A DNA stretch of 34,303 bases from Candidatus Paceibacterota bacterium (GCA_035452965.1 DAOTCE010000047.1:1-34303), one strand, 5' to 3'; shown: positions 7,019 through 16,066, counted from the first letter of the stretch. The notes: a model not told the origin generated them from the letters alone. Numbers and translations: made by a program.

Positions 7019-8914
7019 TCAGGGACAAACTACGCGATAGAAACGCTGCGGTGCATCGGCCTGGTTCGTGAAGGAGACGCTTGTCTCCGGAGCCGAGGCC
7101 GTGCCCACATTGAGCCAGTTTGTGTCCTGGAGATTGGTATTTGCCTGGACAGTGTAAAGGAAGTTGCTGAGGCCCTGCCACTGGATGATTTCCGGCGATG
7201 TCATTTGCAGGGTCGGTGCGGGGACGATCAAGGTGAGCGAGGCATTTGAGCTGGTCGCGGTGCCGGCAGCGTTAGAGATTACCACAGAATAGTCACCCAT
7301 GTCGGCGGGTTGAATGTTGGTCCGCGTATATCCGCTGGCATTTGCGCCTATAAGGTCCGTGGCGTTAAACCGCCATTGATAGCTCAGCGGATCGGTGCCG
7401 GTGGCGACGACGGTGAACGTGGCATGAGTGCCCTGGCTGGCGGCTTGAGCCGAGGGGTGGGCAATGATAGCCGGCGGAACGACGATGTTAAGCGTTGCGT
7501 TCGAGCTGGTTACACTTCCCGCGGAATTGGTTACAACAACGCAGTAAACCCCTGCATCGGCTGGCTGTGAATTCATACGCGTGAAACTGGTCGTGGTTGC
7601 TCCCGCAATGTTGGTCGAGCCAAACCGCCATTGGTAAGCGAGCGGTGCGGTGCCATCGGCCGCCACAGTGAAGGTGGCATTGGCTCCCAAGCTGACAACC
7701 TGAGTCGAGGGCTGGGTAACGATAGCTGGGGGAATGATGACGGTGAGAGTTGCGTTCGAGCTGGTTACACTTCCCGCGGAATTGGTTACAACAACGCAGT
7801 AAACCCCCGCATCCGCCGGCTGTGAATTCACACGCGTGAAGCTGGTCGTGGTTGCTCCCGCAATATTGGTCGAGCCAAACCGCCACTGGTAGGCGAGCTG
7901 TGCGGTACCATCGGCTGTGACGGTGAAAGTGGCGTTGTTGCCCCGAACCACGGTCTGGCTTTGCGGGTGGAGGGCAATGGATGGAGGATTGGTGACGTAG
8001 TTCGTCACGTAATAGGTCACGTTGAATGTCCTCATCACTCCCATGTGCTGCATACCGCTCATGTGGGAATCGCCTGATAGCACGGGAGAGACTTCGTTCA
8101 AAGGGGAGTAAACGGCAGAATCGAAGACCAATCCCTTGGGGAATGTGCGGGAGCCAATCGTGGTGGCAATGAGCTTGCCGCTGAGGCTCTGGCTGGGGAA
8201 GACGTAATCGTAACGTTCGTCTCGGCCTTCGTTGGTGTCCGGATCGCCCCCCGTTTCGGCGTCTGTGGGGATCGGGCTGTCGGAGAAGTTGCTGGCGAGG
8301 TGCTGGTAAGCTCCTTCCGATGAGTCATGAATATTACAATCGCCCGCTACGACAATCCAGGCGTTGGCGGGGAAATTGGCGTTGATGAGGTTGACCAGGT
8401 TGATTGCTTGAGCATTGCGCCGGCTGACGTTATCACCGCCACCGCTGGCTTTGAGGTGAATGCTGACGACGTATAGGTCGTTTGTGCCCGGAATGTCTAT
8501 CCTGGCCCAGGCAAAGCCGCGGTCGTTTACGCCGGGGTCCACATCCTCCCAGGTGCCGCTGCTAATGATGGGCCAGCGGCTGACAATGCCATTGGGAATG
8601 CTGTAGCCGCCCGGTTCGCGATAATAGTGAAAACTGGTGCCAAAAGCCGTATCCACAAGCTGGCGGAGCTGGGTATCAGAGGTGCTGCCGTTGTATTTGA
8701 ACTCCTGCATGGCAACAATATCGGGTTTCAGGCCCTGCAAGATCCGGATGCCCGGCGCCTCGTAGCTCTGGCCGTTTCCGGAGGTGAGATTGGACGCCAT
8801 GACCCGTAAGGTCGCGTTCGTTTGGACTACGACGGGCGTTTGGCCAAGGAGATTCAACGATGCAAGTAAGACGCCGGGAAGCAGAAGACTCCCGGCCCGA
8901 GCAACAACATTCAT
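7019..8914 (-). CDS. Secreted EEP-family nuclease/phosphatase with three Ig-like repeats
   Basis: From the ATG at 8914 the product is 631 residues. It starts with a signal peptide (MNVVARAGSLLLPGVLLASL). An endonuclease/exonuclease/phosphatase domain follows (about 35-300): RVMASNLTSG, DIVAMQEF with the metal Glu, SIHLKAS, VAGDCNIHDS with Asp/Asn, DERYDYVF and GDSHMS with the final His. Three Ig-like domains of about 85 residues come next, each with YQWRF and ADAGVYCVVVTN or a variant. The C-terminal module (LQMTSPEIIQWQ to RFYRVV) is the kind often found ending Verrucomicrobial secreted proteins. Substrate (DNA, RNA or a phosphodiester) is not evident. The gene is inverted between xseA and xseB. 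A longer frame to 9067 exists, but would bury the signal peptide. Confidence 0.85.
   Translation of the reverse strand: MNVVARAGSLLLPGVLLASLNLLGQTPVVVQTNATLRVMASNLTSGNGQSYEAPGIRILQGLKPDIVAMQEFKYNGSTSDTQLRQLVDTAFGTSFHYYREPGGYSIPNGIVSRWPIISSGTWEDVDPGVNDRGFAWARIDIPGTNDLYVVSIHLKASGGGDNVSRRNAQAINLVNLINANFPANAWIVVAGDCNIHDSSEGAYQHLASNFSDSPIPTDAETGGDPDTNEGRDERYDYVFPSQSLSGKLIATTIGSRTFPKGLVFDSAVYSPLNEVSPVLSGDSHMSGMQHMGVMRTFNVTYYVTNYVTNPPSIALHPQSQTVVRGNNATFTVTADGTAQLAYQWRFGSTNIAGATTTSFTRVNSQPADAGVYCVVVTNSAGSVTSSNATLTVIIPPAIVTQPSTQVVSLGANATFTVAADGTAPLAYQWRFGSTNIAGATTTSFTRMNSQPADAGVYCVVVTNSAGSVTSSNATLNIVVPPAIIAHPSAQAASQGTHATFTVVATGTDPLSYQWRFNATDLIGANASGYTRTNIQPADMGDYSVVISNAAGTATSSNASLTLIVPAPTLQMTSPEIIQWQGLSNFLYTVQANTNLQDTNWLNVGTASAPETSVSFTNQADAPQRFYRVVCP
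7494..7892 (-). repeat. Recent duplication of an Ig-domain segment
   Basis: A stretch of about 144 bases starting at 7494 recurs at 7749, an offset of 255 bases or exactly 85 codons. I count about seven or eight differences, so the copies are close to 95% identical. The third Ig domain is much more diverged. This points to a recent tandem duplication or gene conversion inside the nuclease gene. Confidence 0.85.
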
Positions 8915-9087
8915 AGGGAACGACAGGACACTAGTTGCATTATAACTATAACTAGCGTTTGGGCGCAAAAATGCAAGCCCACAATCCAACCAGGCGTTAG
9001 AGTTCGCCGAGGAATACTGCTCCAGCGCACCTGCGACTTTGCAACTCCCCACTGGACGCGACAGCATGTTTGTCCTAATCTCCGGTT

Positions 9088-9372
9088 GTGCCGAGAGCGC
9101 CGAAGAACGCGGGTCAAAGCAATCCCGCCGAAGCCTCCAGTCTGCCGTTTGAGGAGGCTTTGAAGCAGCTGGAAACCATCGTCGCCGCGATGGAGTCTGA
9201 GGATTTGCCGCTGGAGACCTTGCTGGCTAAGTACGAGGAAGGCACACGGCTGGCCCGAACCTGCCAGGAAAAGCTGGCGGAGGCCGAGTTGAGGATCCAG
9301 ATGCTGGAGAAGGCCGCCGCGGGCGACTTGAAACTGAAACCCCTGGCGTTGCCGGATAGCGCGGACGAATAG
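9088..9372 (+). CDS. xseB: Exodeoxyribonuclease VII small subunit
   Basis: The 94-residue product contains the compact XseB pattern: LPFEEALKQLETIVAAMESEDLPLETLLAKYEEGTRLARTCQEKLAEAE, a helical hairpin that binds the XseA coiled coil. GTG at 9088 is used as start. The tail is short and acidic. In many genomes xseB sits next to xseA and isoprenoid genes; here it is separated from xseA by the 1.9 kb inverted nuclease gene but still precedes dxs by 79 bases. Confidence 0.92.
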   Translation: MPRAPKNAGQSNPAEASSLPFEEALKQLETIVAAMESEDLPLETLLAKYEEGTRLARTCQEKLAEAELRIQMLEKAAAGDLKLKPLALPDSADE

Positions 9373-9411
9373 AACAACGGAAAGCCGGGGCAAGGGAGTG
9401 TTGACACGAAC

Positions 9412-9443
9412 GCTCCAATGCTCCAATACCCCAATATCCAGAC
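9412..9443 (+). repeat. 8-base tandem repeat before dxs
   Basis: Four units run in series: GCTCCAAT, GCTCCAAT, ACCCCAAT and ATCCAGAC. They end 8 bases before the dxs ATG and take the place of a ribosome site. A TTGACA box at 9401-9406 lies directly upstream, but the -10 region that would follow falls inside the repeat and is weak. Confidence 0.6.
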
Positions 9444-9451
9444 TCTCAAGC

Positions 9452-11443
9452 ATGAGCCAATATCTGCAGACGGTGGATGGCCCAGCCGACGTCAAGAAGC
9501 TGACGTTGGAGCAACTGCAGCATCTGGCCGGCGAGATCCGGCAGGAACTCATCACCGTGCTGGCCCGGCATGGCGGCCACTTGGGACCCAACCTCGGCGT
9601 AGTGGAGCTGACGCTGGCGCTGCATTACGTCTTCAGCACGCCCCACGACAAGTTTCTCTGGGACGTGAGCCACCAGATTTATGTCCACAAGCTGTTGACC
9701 GGCCGCAAGGCGCGGTTCGACACCATTCGCACTACGGACGGCTTGAGCGGGTTCGCTTTGCGCTCGGAGAGCAAGCACGACTGCTATGGCGCGGCCCACG
9801 CCGGCACGGCTCTGTCTGCGGCTCTCGGCATTTGCGCCGGCCGCGACCAGCGCGGCAGCGATGAGAACGTGGTGGCGATTTTCGGCGACGCCGCCCTGAC
9901 CAACGGCATATCGTTCGAGGCCCTGAACAATATCGCTCAGACGACGAACAGGTTCATCGGCATCCTGAACGACAATGAGTGGGGGATTGCCAAGAACGTC
10001 GGCGCGATCTCCAGCTACCTAAACCGCCTCATTACCCATCCGTCCTACAACAAGCTCGCCCGGGATTTCGAGCGTTTTGTCCGGCGTTTGCCCAAGGGGG
10101 AAATCGCCTTGAAGCTTGCGCACAAGGCGGAAGAGGGGTTCAAGGGCGCCATCACCGACGTGGGCCTCCGCCCCAGCCCCAGCGGGATTGAGATGGATGG
10201 CCGCGGTGGCTATGGCAGCAGCCTGATTTTCGAGGAAATGGGTCTGCGGTATCTGGGTCCCATTGACGGCCACAATCTTGCATTGCTTATCAGCACGCTG
10301 GAGTTTGCCAAGACTTGCGACCGGCCTCTCGTCATCCATGTGCTCACCCAAAAGGGCAAGGGCTACGAGGCGGCGCTCAAGAATCCCGAGAAGTTTCACG
10401 GGCTCGGTCCCTATGACGTGGCTACGGGGGCAACCGTGCCCGCGCTGCCTGGCACGCCACCGAACTGGCAGGACGTGTTTGGCCAGGCCCTGGTCAAGCT
10501 TTGCCAAAAGGACAACTCACTTGTTGGAATTACCGCCGCCATGCCCAGCGGCACCGGTTTGAAGCATCTGGAGAAAGCCATGCCTAACCGTTACTACGAC
10601 GTGGGCATTGCCGAGGAGCACGCGGTCCTGTTCGCGTGCGGTATGGCGACCATGGGGTTCCACCCCGTCTGCGCGATTTACTCGACCTTTCTGCAGCGCG
10701 CTTATGATTGCATCGTCCACGACGCAGCGCTCCAGGATTTGCCGGTCATCTTCTGCATGGACCGGGCAGGGCTCTCAGCACAGGACGGCCCAACGCACCA
10801 CGGCTTGTTCGACATTTCCTACGTCCGCTCTGTGCCTAACTGCATTGCGATGGCACCGAAGGACGAGGATGAACTGGTAGATATGATGTTCACGGCCACC
10901 CAGGAACCGCATCCGACCTTCATCCGTTATCCGCGCGGCCCTGCCGAGGGCGTACCAATCAAGGAGCAGCCCCAGCGGATCGAAATTGGCAAGGCGGAGG
11001 TCCTGCGCGACTTCGCCCACAGCGGAGGCCGCAAAGTGGCCCTCTTGCCGCTCGGGAATATGATGGCGTTGGGACGCGAGGTGATGGGGCAGTTGACGGC
11101 CGAAGGCTATGACGTGGCCCTCATCAATCCTCGTTTCGTCAAACCGCTGGATGCCAGAGTGACGGAGTTGTTCGGACGAACGGCGGACCTGGTGGTTACG
11201 ATGGAGGACCACGTGTTGATAGGCGGTTACGGAAGCGCGGTGCTGGAGGTTTACAACGAAAAGCGGATCAAGACCCCCGTCATACAGGTTGGGTGGCCGG
11301 ACAAGTTTATCGAGCACGCCACGACCGTCGAACACCTGCGGAGCAAGTATGGGCTCACCGTGGAGAACACCGTGGCCAGAGTGCGGGTCGAATTTGCTAA
11401 CGCCGCCGTGGACCGCCTGACCCCGGTCGCGCAGGTCTGCTGA
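9452..11443 (+). CDS. dxs: 1-deoxy-D-xylulose-5-phosphate synthase, divergent
   Basis: The 663-residue product is a thiamine-diphosphate transketolase-fold enzyme making DXP from pyruvate and glyceraldehyde 3-phosphate, the first step of the MEP isoprenoid route. Visible motifs include HLGPNLGVVELTLALHYVF (His43), WDVSHQIYVHK (His74), the Mg/ThDP motif GDAALTNG...LNDNEWGI (Asp146), the ThDP-activating Glu in GIAEEHAV, YSTFLQRAYD, DRAGLSAQDGPTHHG and FIRYPRGPAEG. Several positions differ from textbook DXS: DVSHQIY for DVGHQAY, AAHAGTA for GHSSTS and GDA for GDG. It thus belongs to a divergent DXS group. ATG 9452 is chosen because homology starts right after it; an upstream ATG at 9398 would read through the 8-base repeat. 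Confidence 0.87.
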   Translation: MSQYLQTVDGPADVKKLTLEQLQHLAGEIRQELITVLARHGGHLGPNLGVVELTLALHYVFSTPHDKFLWDVSHQIYVHKLLTGRKARFDTIRTTDGLSGFALRSESKHDCYGAAHAGTALSAALGICAGRDQRGSDENVVAIFGDAALTNGISFEALNNIAQTTNRFIGILNDNEWGIAKNVGAISSYLNRLITHPSYNKLARDFERFVRRLPKGEIALKLAHKAEEGFKGAITDVGLRPSPSGIEMDGRGGYGSSLIFEEMGLRYLGPIDGHNLALLISTLEFAKTCDRPLVIHVLTQKGKGYEAALKNPEKFHGLGPYDVATGATVPALPGTPPNWQDVFGQALVKLCQKDNSLVGITAAMPSGTGLKHLEKAMPNRYYDVGIAEEHAVLFACGMATMGFHPVCAIYSTFLQRAYDCIVHDAALQDLPVIFCMDRAGLSAQDGPTHHGLFDISYVRSVPNCIAMAPKDEDELVDMMFTATQEPHPTFIRYPRGPAEGVPIKEQPQRIEIGKAEVLRDFAHSGGRKVALLPLGNMMALGREVMGQLTAEGYDVALINPRFVKPLDARVTELFGRTADLVVTMEDHVLIGGYGSAVLEVYNEKRIKTPVIQVGWPDKFIEHATTVEHLRSKYGLTVENTVARVRVEFANAAVDRLTPVAQVC

Positions 11444-11500
11444 ACGCACTCGCGCGGGAGTCGGGCAGGCCGCGGGTTGCGGAGGCGGGCGTCCAGGTAA

Positions 11501-11582
11501 TCCCTCAGTCTGGGAGGGCGCTTTCGCCGAAAGCGCCACTGTTTGGCCGCCTCGGCGAGGCGGCCCCAGCCAAGAGTGTGAC
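11501..11582 (+). repeat. Palindromic intergenic repeat, family A, copy 2
   Basis: This copy lies between dxs and icd. Both inner hairpins are intact: GGCGCTTTCG-CCGAAAGCGCC and GGCCGCCTCG-GCGAGGCGGCC. The left outer arm CCTCAGTCTGG is kept, but the right arm has decayed to CCAAGAGTGTG. Confidence 0.82.
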
Positions 11583-11668
11583 CTTACGCGTTCAGTGTTT
11601 CTCCGCTTGAAGTTTTCCCGGCGCACGGTTACCTCTAGGCATACAGCAGATAAACGCAACTATCGACC

Positions 11669-12925
11669 ATGCCCTATAAAGAAGTCACTCCACCCGCCGG
11701 CGGGAGGATTTCCGTCAAGAGCGGAAGACTGATGGTTCCCCCCAATCCTGTAATTCCCTTTATCCGCGGTGACGGCACCGGTCCCGACATCTGGGCGGCC
11801 AGCCAGCGCGTGTTCGATGCCGCGGTCCAGAAGGCGTATGGCGGCAAGCGCAAGATCGCCTGGTTCGAGGTGTATGCCGGTGAGACGGCGAAGAACAAGT
11901 TCGATAACTGGCTGCCCGATGACAGCGTCGAAGCCTTCAAGGAGTATTTGGTCGGCATCAAAGGCCCGTTGACCACGCCGATTGGCGGCGGCATCCGGTC
12001 ACTGAATGTCGCGCTGCGGCAGATGCTGGATCTCTACGTCTGCCTGCGCCCGGTTCAGTATTTCCAAGGCGTGCCTTCGCCCGTAAAGCACCCGGAGAAA
12101 GTGGACATGATCATCTTCCGGGAGAACACGGAAGATATCTATGCCGGCATTGACTACCAGGCGGGCAGCCCGGAAGCGAAGAAGATACTCGAGTTCATGC
12201 AGCGGGAGCTGCCGGCGGCGTTCAAGAAGATCAGGTTTGGCAACGCGGCTGCCGACCAGATCGGCGTCGGCCTCAAGCCGGTCAGCAAGCCCGGGACCGA
12301 GCGCCTTATCCGCGCCGCGCTCGAATACGCCGTGCGACACAAGCGCAAGAGCATCACGATTGTCCACAAGGGCAATATAATGAAGTACACCGAAGGCGCG
12401 TTTCGCGATTGGAGCTACGAGTTGGCCAAACACGAGTTTGGCGCGGTGGAAGTAGATGGCGGCCCCTGGTGTAAAACCCCGCAGGGCATCATTATCAAGG
12501 ACGCGATCGCGGACATCACCTTGCAGCAGGTGCTCACGCGGCCGGAGGATTTTGATGTGATTGCCACGCTCAACCTGAACGGCGACTATCTCAGCGACGC
12601 ATTGGCGGCGCAGGTCGGCGGCATCGGCATCGCCCCCGGCGGCAACATCAACTACGTCTCCGGCCATGCCATCTTCGAGGCGACGCATGGCACCGCGCCG
12701 AAATACGCCAACAAGGACCGGGTCAACCCGGGCAGCGTCGTGCTCAGCGGCGAGATGATGTTCCGCTACCTGGGCTGGGCCGAGGCGGCGGACCTGATTC
12801 TCAAGGGACTGAACGGCGCGATCAGTTCGAGGCGGGTCACGTATGACTTCGCCCGCCTTATGACCGGCGCCACCGAGATCAAGTGCTCCCAATTCGGGGA
12901 CAACATCATCGAGCACATGAGCTAA
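11669..12925 (+). CDS. icd: NADP-dependent isocitrate dehydrogenase
   Basis: The 418-residue product matches homodimeric bacterial IDH, which oxidises isocitrate to 2-oxoglutarate in the TCA cycle. It shows IPFIRGDGTGPDIW near the N-terminus, GGIRSLNVALRQMLDLYVCLRP with the substrate Ser and Arg residues (the site phosphorylated by AceK in E. coli), IIFRENTEDIYAGIDY, HKGNIMKYTEGAFRDW with the catalytic Lys, DVIATLNLNGDYLSDALAAQVGG with metal Asp residues, and EATHGTAPKYANKDRVNPGS. The KY after HGTAP is typical of NADP rather than NAD specificity. No ribosome site is obvious before the ATG. No AceK gene is in the window. Confidence 0.95.
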   Translation: MPYKEVTPPAGGRISVKSGRLMVPPNPVIPFIRGDGTGPDIWAASQRVFDAAVQKAYGGKRKIAWFEVYAGETAKNKFDNWLPDDSVEAFKEYLVGIKGPLTTPIGGGIRSLNVALRQMLDLYVCLRPVQYFQGVPSPVKHPEKVDMIIFRENTEDIYAGIDYQAGSPEAKKILEFMQRELPAAFKKIRFGNAAADQIGVGLKPVSKPGTERLIRAALEYAVRHKRKSITIVHKGNIMKYTEGAFRDWSYELAKHEFGAVEVDGGPWCKTPQGIIIKDAIADITLQQVLTRPEDFDVIATLNLNGDYLSDALAAQVGGIGIAPGGNINYVSGHAIFEATHGTAPKYANKDRVNPGSVVLSGEMMFRYLGWAEAADLILKGLNGAISSRRVTYDFARLMTGATEIKCSQFGDNIIEHMS

Positions 12926-13002
12926 GGTGCTTCCAGGGGCGTGCCTGAATGGCACCCTGCCGGCTGGTTATCAGCCCGGGTGGGGTACCTTCGTACGGGG
13001 TA

Positions 13003-13067
13003 GCCACCGCCAAGCCACCGGCAAGCCTCCGGGAGCCACCGGTAAGCCACAGGGAAGCCTGAGGCAA
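13003..13067 (+). repeat. 11-base tandem repeat between icd and the M56-secretin gene
   Basis: Units starting GCCACCG occur at 13003, 13014, 13025, 13035, 13046 and 13057, for example GCCACCGCCAA, GCCACCGGCAA, GCCACCGGTAA and GCCACAGGGAA. One unit is 10 bases. The period equals that of the unrelated array at 2508-2551. Confidence 0.7.
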
Positions 13068-13114
13068 GGTGGCGGCTGGGGATCGGTAGCTGTCCAAAAT
13101 GGGACATATTGGCT

Positions 13115-16066
13115 CTAACGCGGCGCTTGATTGGCCGAGTGAACCCGATTCCCTGCGGGGTCCACAATCGTCGGAGTGATGAAGCCCAGCAGGTTGCGCT
13201 TCTGCGTGCTCTTGCTTTCACTGCGGAAGAGCTTTTCCACACCGGGCAGGTTGCCCAGCACGGGCGCCCTGTCTCTGACACTCCCGACCTGGTCAGAGAG
13301 CAACCCTCCCAGGACGAGCGTCTGGCCATCCCAGACATTGACGCTGGACTGGATTTGGCAGACCCGAAAGACAGGCTGCGGGGGCGTGACTTGCCTGGCC
13401 TTGCCGTTGAGATAGACCGTGACACGGTTGGTTTGGCTGGCTTCGTATCCCACGAATTCGGTCAGCGACGGAAGCACCGACAGGTTGATGGTGTAATCAT
13501 CCGGGAGGACGGTCGGAGTGATATCCAGCACCGGGCCGAACTCCATTTGCTCGGTCTTGAATGCCGCGTTGTCGGTGTCATTGGTGCCGCTGATGCCCGG
13601 CGGCTGCAGCGCCCGTTCATTGATGCCCCGTACTATGGTGCGGAGCTCGGCGACCTTGCACTGCGCCTGGCGACCACTGAGGGTGGTCACCTCGGGTTGA
13701 GCGAGCAGCTCCGTTCCATGACGCTGCTCCAGCGCCTTGAGCATCGCGCGGAACTGCGGCTCGGTGAGAATGCCTGTGAGGTGAAGGGCCTGGCCGGCGC
13801 CATTCGTGGCTGCGAGTTGGCTTGGCAACATTCTCAGGCCGGCGCTCGCAGCGTTGGTTGCCAGGACGGTGTTCAAGTGCCAATCAAGTCCTACCGCTTT
13901 AGCGTCCTCCTCGGACACCAGGACGAACCTGGCCTTGACGTTGATTTGAGCGGGCACGGTGTTCAGGACCTGGAGGGCCGCCTCAATAATGTCCAGGTCC
14001 GCCAACGTCGCTCGGACGATGAGCAACCCCTGGCGCTCGTTGAAATAAGCTGCCTTGCCCGGGTTTCTGGCCGGATCCATGTCCGCGCCCAGCCTGGTGA
14101 AGTAGTCGCGCAGCGCGGCGTCTTGCGTCTGCAGCCTCTGCTTCTCGTTGGCGCCAATTGGGCCGAATGGGTTGTTCCCGCGGTCCGTTAACGGCAGGTG
14201 CAGGCTGTCGAGCAGCGTTTTCGGGTCCACCTTAAAGGTGCGAACATAGAGAGTAGTGGTCTCGCGTGCTCTGAGGGAGAACACGATAGCGGAATCCTCG
14301 ATGGAGTACTTGATGGGATGGTCAGCCACCTTCACGATCGCATCCAGCGCGTCCCCCAACCGAACGTCGGTGAGGGGCGGATCGATCTTGATGACGATGG
14401 CGCGCAGATCCACTTGCCCGGGCGGAGGCGCGGCGAGGAGATTGCCATCCGGCCCCAGCACCGCCGCAGTAGCGGCTGTGGCCGCGTTAGTGTCCTGGTG
14501 GAGGAGGAAGTTGATGCCGCGCCTTTCCGGGTCGCGCTTTTTGCACTCGTCGGCAAGGAAGCGCACTACTTCGCTCAGCGGCAGCTCCTGGAAGGAGACG
14601 CGGTCGAGCCGCATGTGGTCTAGTTTGCTGATTATGGCCGAGCGGCCTTGGCTGACGTTCGTATAAGACGCCGCGCTCTTGTGGCTTGGCGTAGCCTTGG
14701 GCGCTGACGAGGCCCTGTTCCACTTATCGATCTGGCCCTCGATGATATCCAGGTCCTGCAGCGTGGCTCGGACCAGCAGCAAGCCATTGCCGTAGTTATA
14801 ATGAGCCGATTTCCCGGGGCTGGTCGCCGGATCCAAATCCACCCCCGCTTTAGCGAAGTGAGCTATCAACGCAGACACCACGGAACCCAGTTCATCGGTA
14901 CCAACCGGACCCTTTGCCAAAGACAGGGCCTCGATCAGCGTATTTGTGCTGATCCGGAATATGCGGATGTAGAGTTGCGAACCGTCGGCCGGCATGGTGG
15001 GGCTGGACGTCGCACCCGCGCCAGTGGTGGGTGCAGGCGCATCGCCCATCGGCACCGCCAGCGCGGCGAAGCTGAGAACGCCCAGCACCGAGGTGAAGCC
15101 CAGGCCGGCCCGGCGCGGCGGCCGGAACTCCAGCAGCCGCTCGATGCGCCGGCGCAGCGAGCTATGCGACTCAAGAATGCCCACCAGCCCCAGCGTCGCC
15201 AGCGGACGCGGCAGCGCCAGCTTCGCCACTTCCAGGAGCGTCGGGGCGTAGCTTTCGGCCTCCTCGCTCAGGGCCAGCATCACGGCATCGTCCACCGCTT
15301 CCTCGCGCACGCGCCGGATGCGGGCATTGGCCACCCAGAGCAGCGGGTGCCACCAATAGACGATCTGCAACAGCGTCTGCAGGCAGTTGACCCAAACGTC
15401 GCCCCGCCGCAGATGAATGACCTCGTGCAGCAGCACCGCCCGCAACTGGGCCGGGGGAAGGCGCTCGGCCAGCGCGCGCGGCAACAGGATGACGGGCCGG
15501 AACAGGCCGCACACCGCCGGGGACTGCAAGCGGTCAACCAGCTTCACCCGTCCGGCAAGCGGCAGCTCGGGAAGCAGCCGGTCCAGCACAGCCGGCGCCG
15601 CCTGGGCGCGCGCGGCGTCGCGGGCCACCTGCGACCAGCGGCGCAGCATCCACAGGAACAACGCGGCGCTGACTGCAACCGCCCCGGCAAAGGCCCAACC
15701 GGTGGCGGACAGGGCAGGGGGCAGCGGGGCGACGTGAAGCGGCGTGGCTGGCAGAGGCACAACGGGCAGGGACCTGGCATCGTAGGTAACCACCGTCTGC
15801 GCGGGGGGACGTGGCGGCGGGGCCGTCTTCGCGGGCCGGAGCCACCAACCGGCGCCGGTGGGAAAGGCCAGGGACGGGGGCAGCAGCAGTTTCACCAGCA
15901 CGACCAGCCAAAGCGCATAACGCACCGCCGCCCGCAGCTTGCGGCGCAGCAAGAGATCGAGTGCCAGCACCAGTCCGATCAGCAGACTGGATTGCCAGAG
16001 CATCGGCCATCCGAGCCGGGCAGCGGACTCCGCCCAGCCGTTTACAGACTCGATCAGCGAGTTCAT
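13115..16066 (-). CDS. M56 (BlaR1-type) membrane metallopeptidase fused to a secretin-like domain
   Basis: The 983-residue product starts as a BlaR1/MecR1-type protease: membrane helices near 21-40, 47-68, 121-141 and 324-343, with the zinc motif HEVIH at 214-218 and acidic ligands in RVREEAVDDA (about 252-261). After the fourth helix, where BlaR1 carries a penicillin-binding sensor, this protein has: a repeat unit at about 364-450 (LYIRIFRIS to DLDIIEGQI), an STN-like region at about 475-600, a second copy of the repeat at about 605-702 (LYVRTFKVD to DLDIIEAAL), and a secretin-type domain at about 706-965 (INVKARFVLVSEED, LLAQPEVTTLSGRQAQ, VLDITPTV, VWDGQTLVLGGL, VLGNLPGVEKLFRS, LLGFITPTIV). 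It follows the BlaI-type gene by 25 bases. It may sense an envelope signal and cleave the repressor; the ligand is unknown. Confidence 0.85.
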   Translation of the reverse strand: MNSLIESVNGWAESAARLGWPMLWQSSLLIGLVLALDLLLRRKLRAAVRYALWLVVLVKLLLPPSLAFPTGAGWWLRPAKTAPPPRPPAQTVVTYDARSLPVVPLPATPLHVAPLPPALSATGWAFAGAVAVSAALFLWMLRRWSQVARDAARAQAAPAVLDRLLPELPLAGRVKLVDRLQSPAVCGLFRPVILLPRALAERLPPAQLRAVLLHEVIHLRRGDVWVNCLQTLLQIVYWWHPLLWVANARIRRVREEAVDDAVMLALSEEAESYAPTLLEVAKLALPRPLATLGLVGILESHSSLRRRIERLLEFRPPRRAGLGFTSVLGVLSFAALAVPMGDAPAPTTGAGATSSPTMPADGSQLYIRIFRISTNTLIEALSLAKGPVGTDELGSVVSALIAHFAKAGVDLDPATSPGKSAHYNYGNGLLLVRATLQDLDIIEGQIDKWNRASSAPKATPSHKSAASYTNVSQGRSAIISKLDHMRLDRVSFQELPLSEVVRFLADECKKRDPERRGINFLLHQDTNAATAATAAVLGPDGNLLAAPPPGQVDLRAIVIKIDPPLTDVRLGDALDAIVKVADHPIKYSIEDSAIVFSLRARETTTLYVRTFKVDPKTLLDSLHLPLTDRGNNPFGPIGANEKQRLQTQDAALRDYFTRLGADMDPARNPGKAAYFNERQGLLIVRATLADLDIIEAALQVLNTVPAQINVKARFVLVSEEDAKAVGLDWHLNTVLATNAASAGLRMLPSQLAATNGAGQALHLTGILTEPQFRAMLKALEQRHGTELLAQPEVTTLSGRQAQCKVAELRTIVRGINERALQPPGISGTNDTDNAAFKTEQMEFGPVLDITPTVLPDDYTINLSVLPSLTEFVGYEASQTNRVTVYLNGKARQVTPPQPVFRVCQIQSSVNVWDGQTLVLGGLLSDQVGSVRDRAPVLGNLPGVEKLFRSESKSTQKRNLLGFITPTIVDPAGNRVHSANQAPR

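Noticed and set aside
12938..12956. Terminator of icd (GTGCC-TGAAT-GGCAC)
   Set aside because: The stem is only five pairs and no T-run follows.
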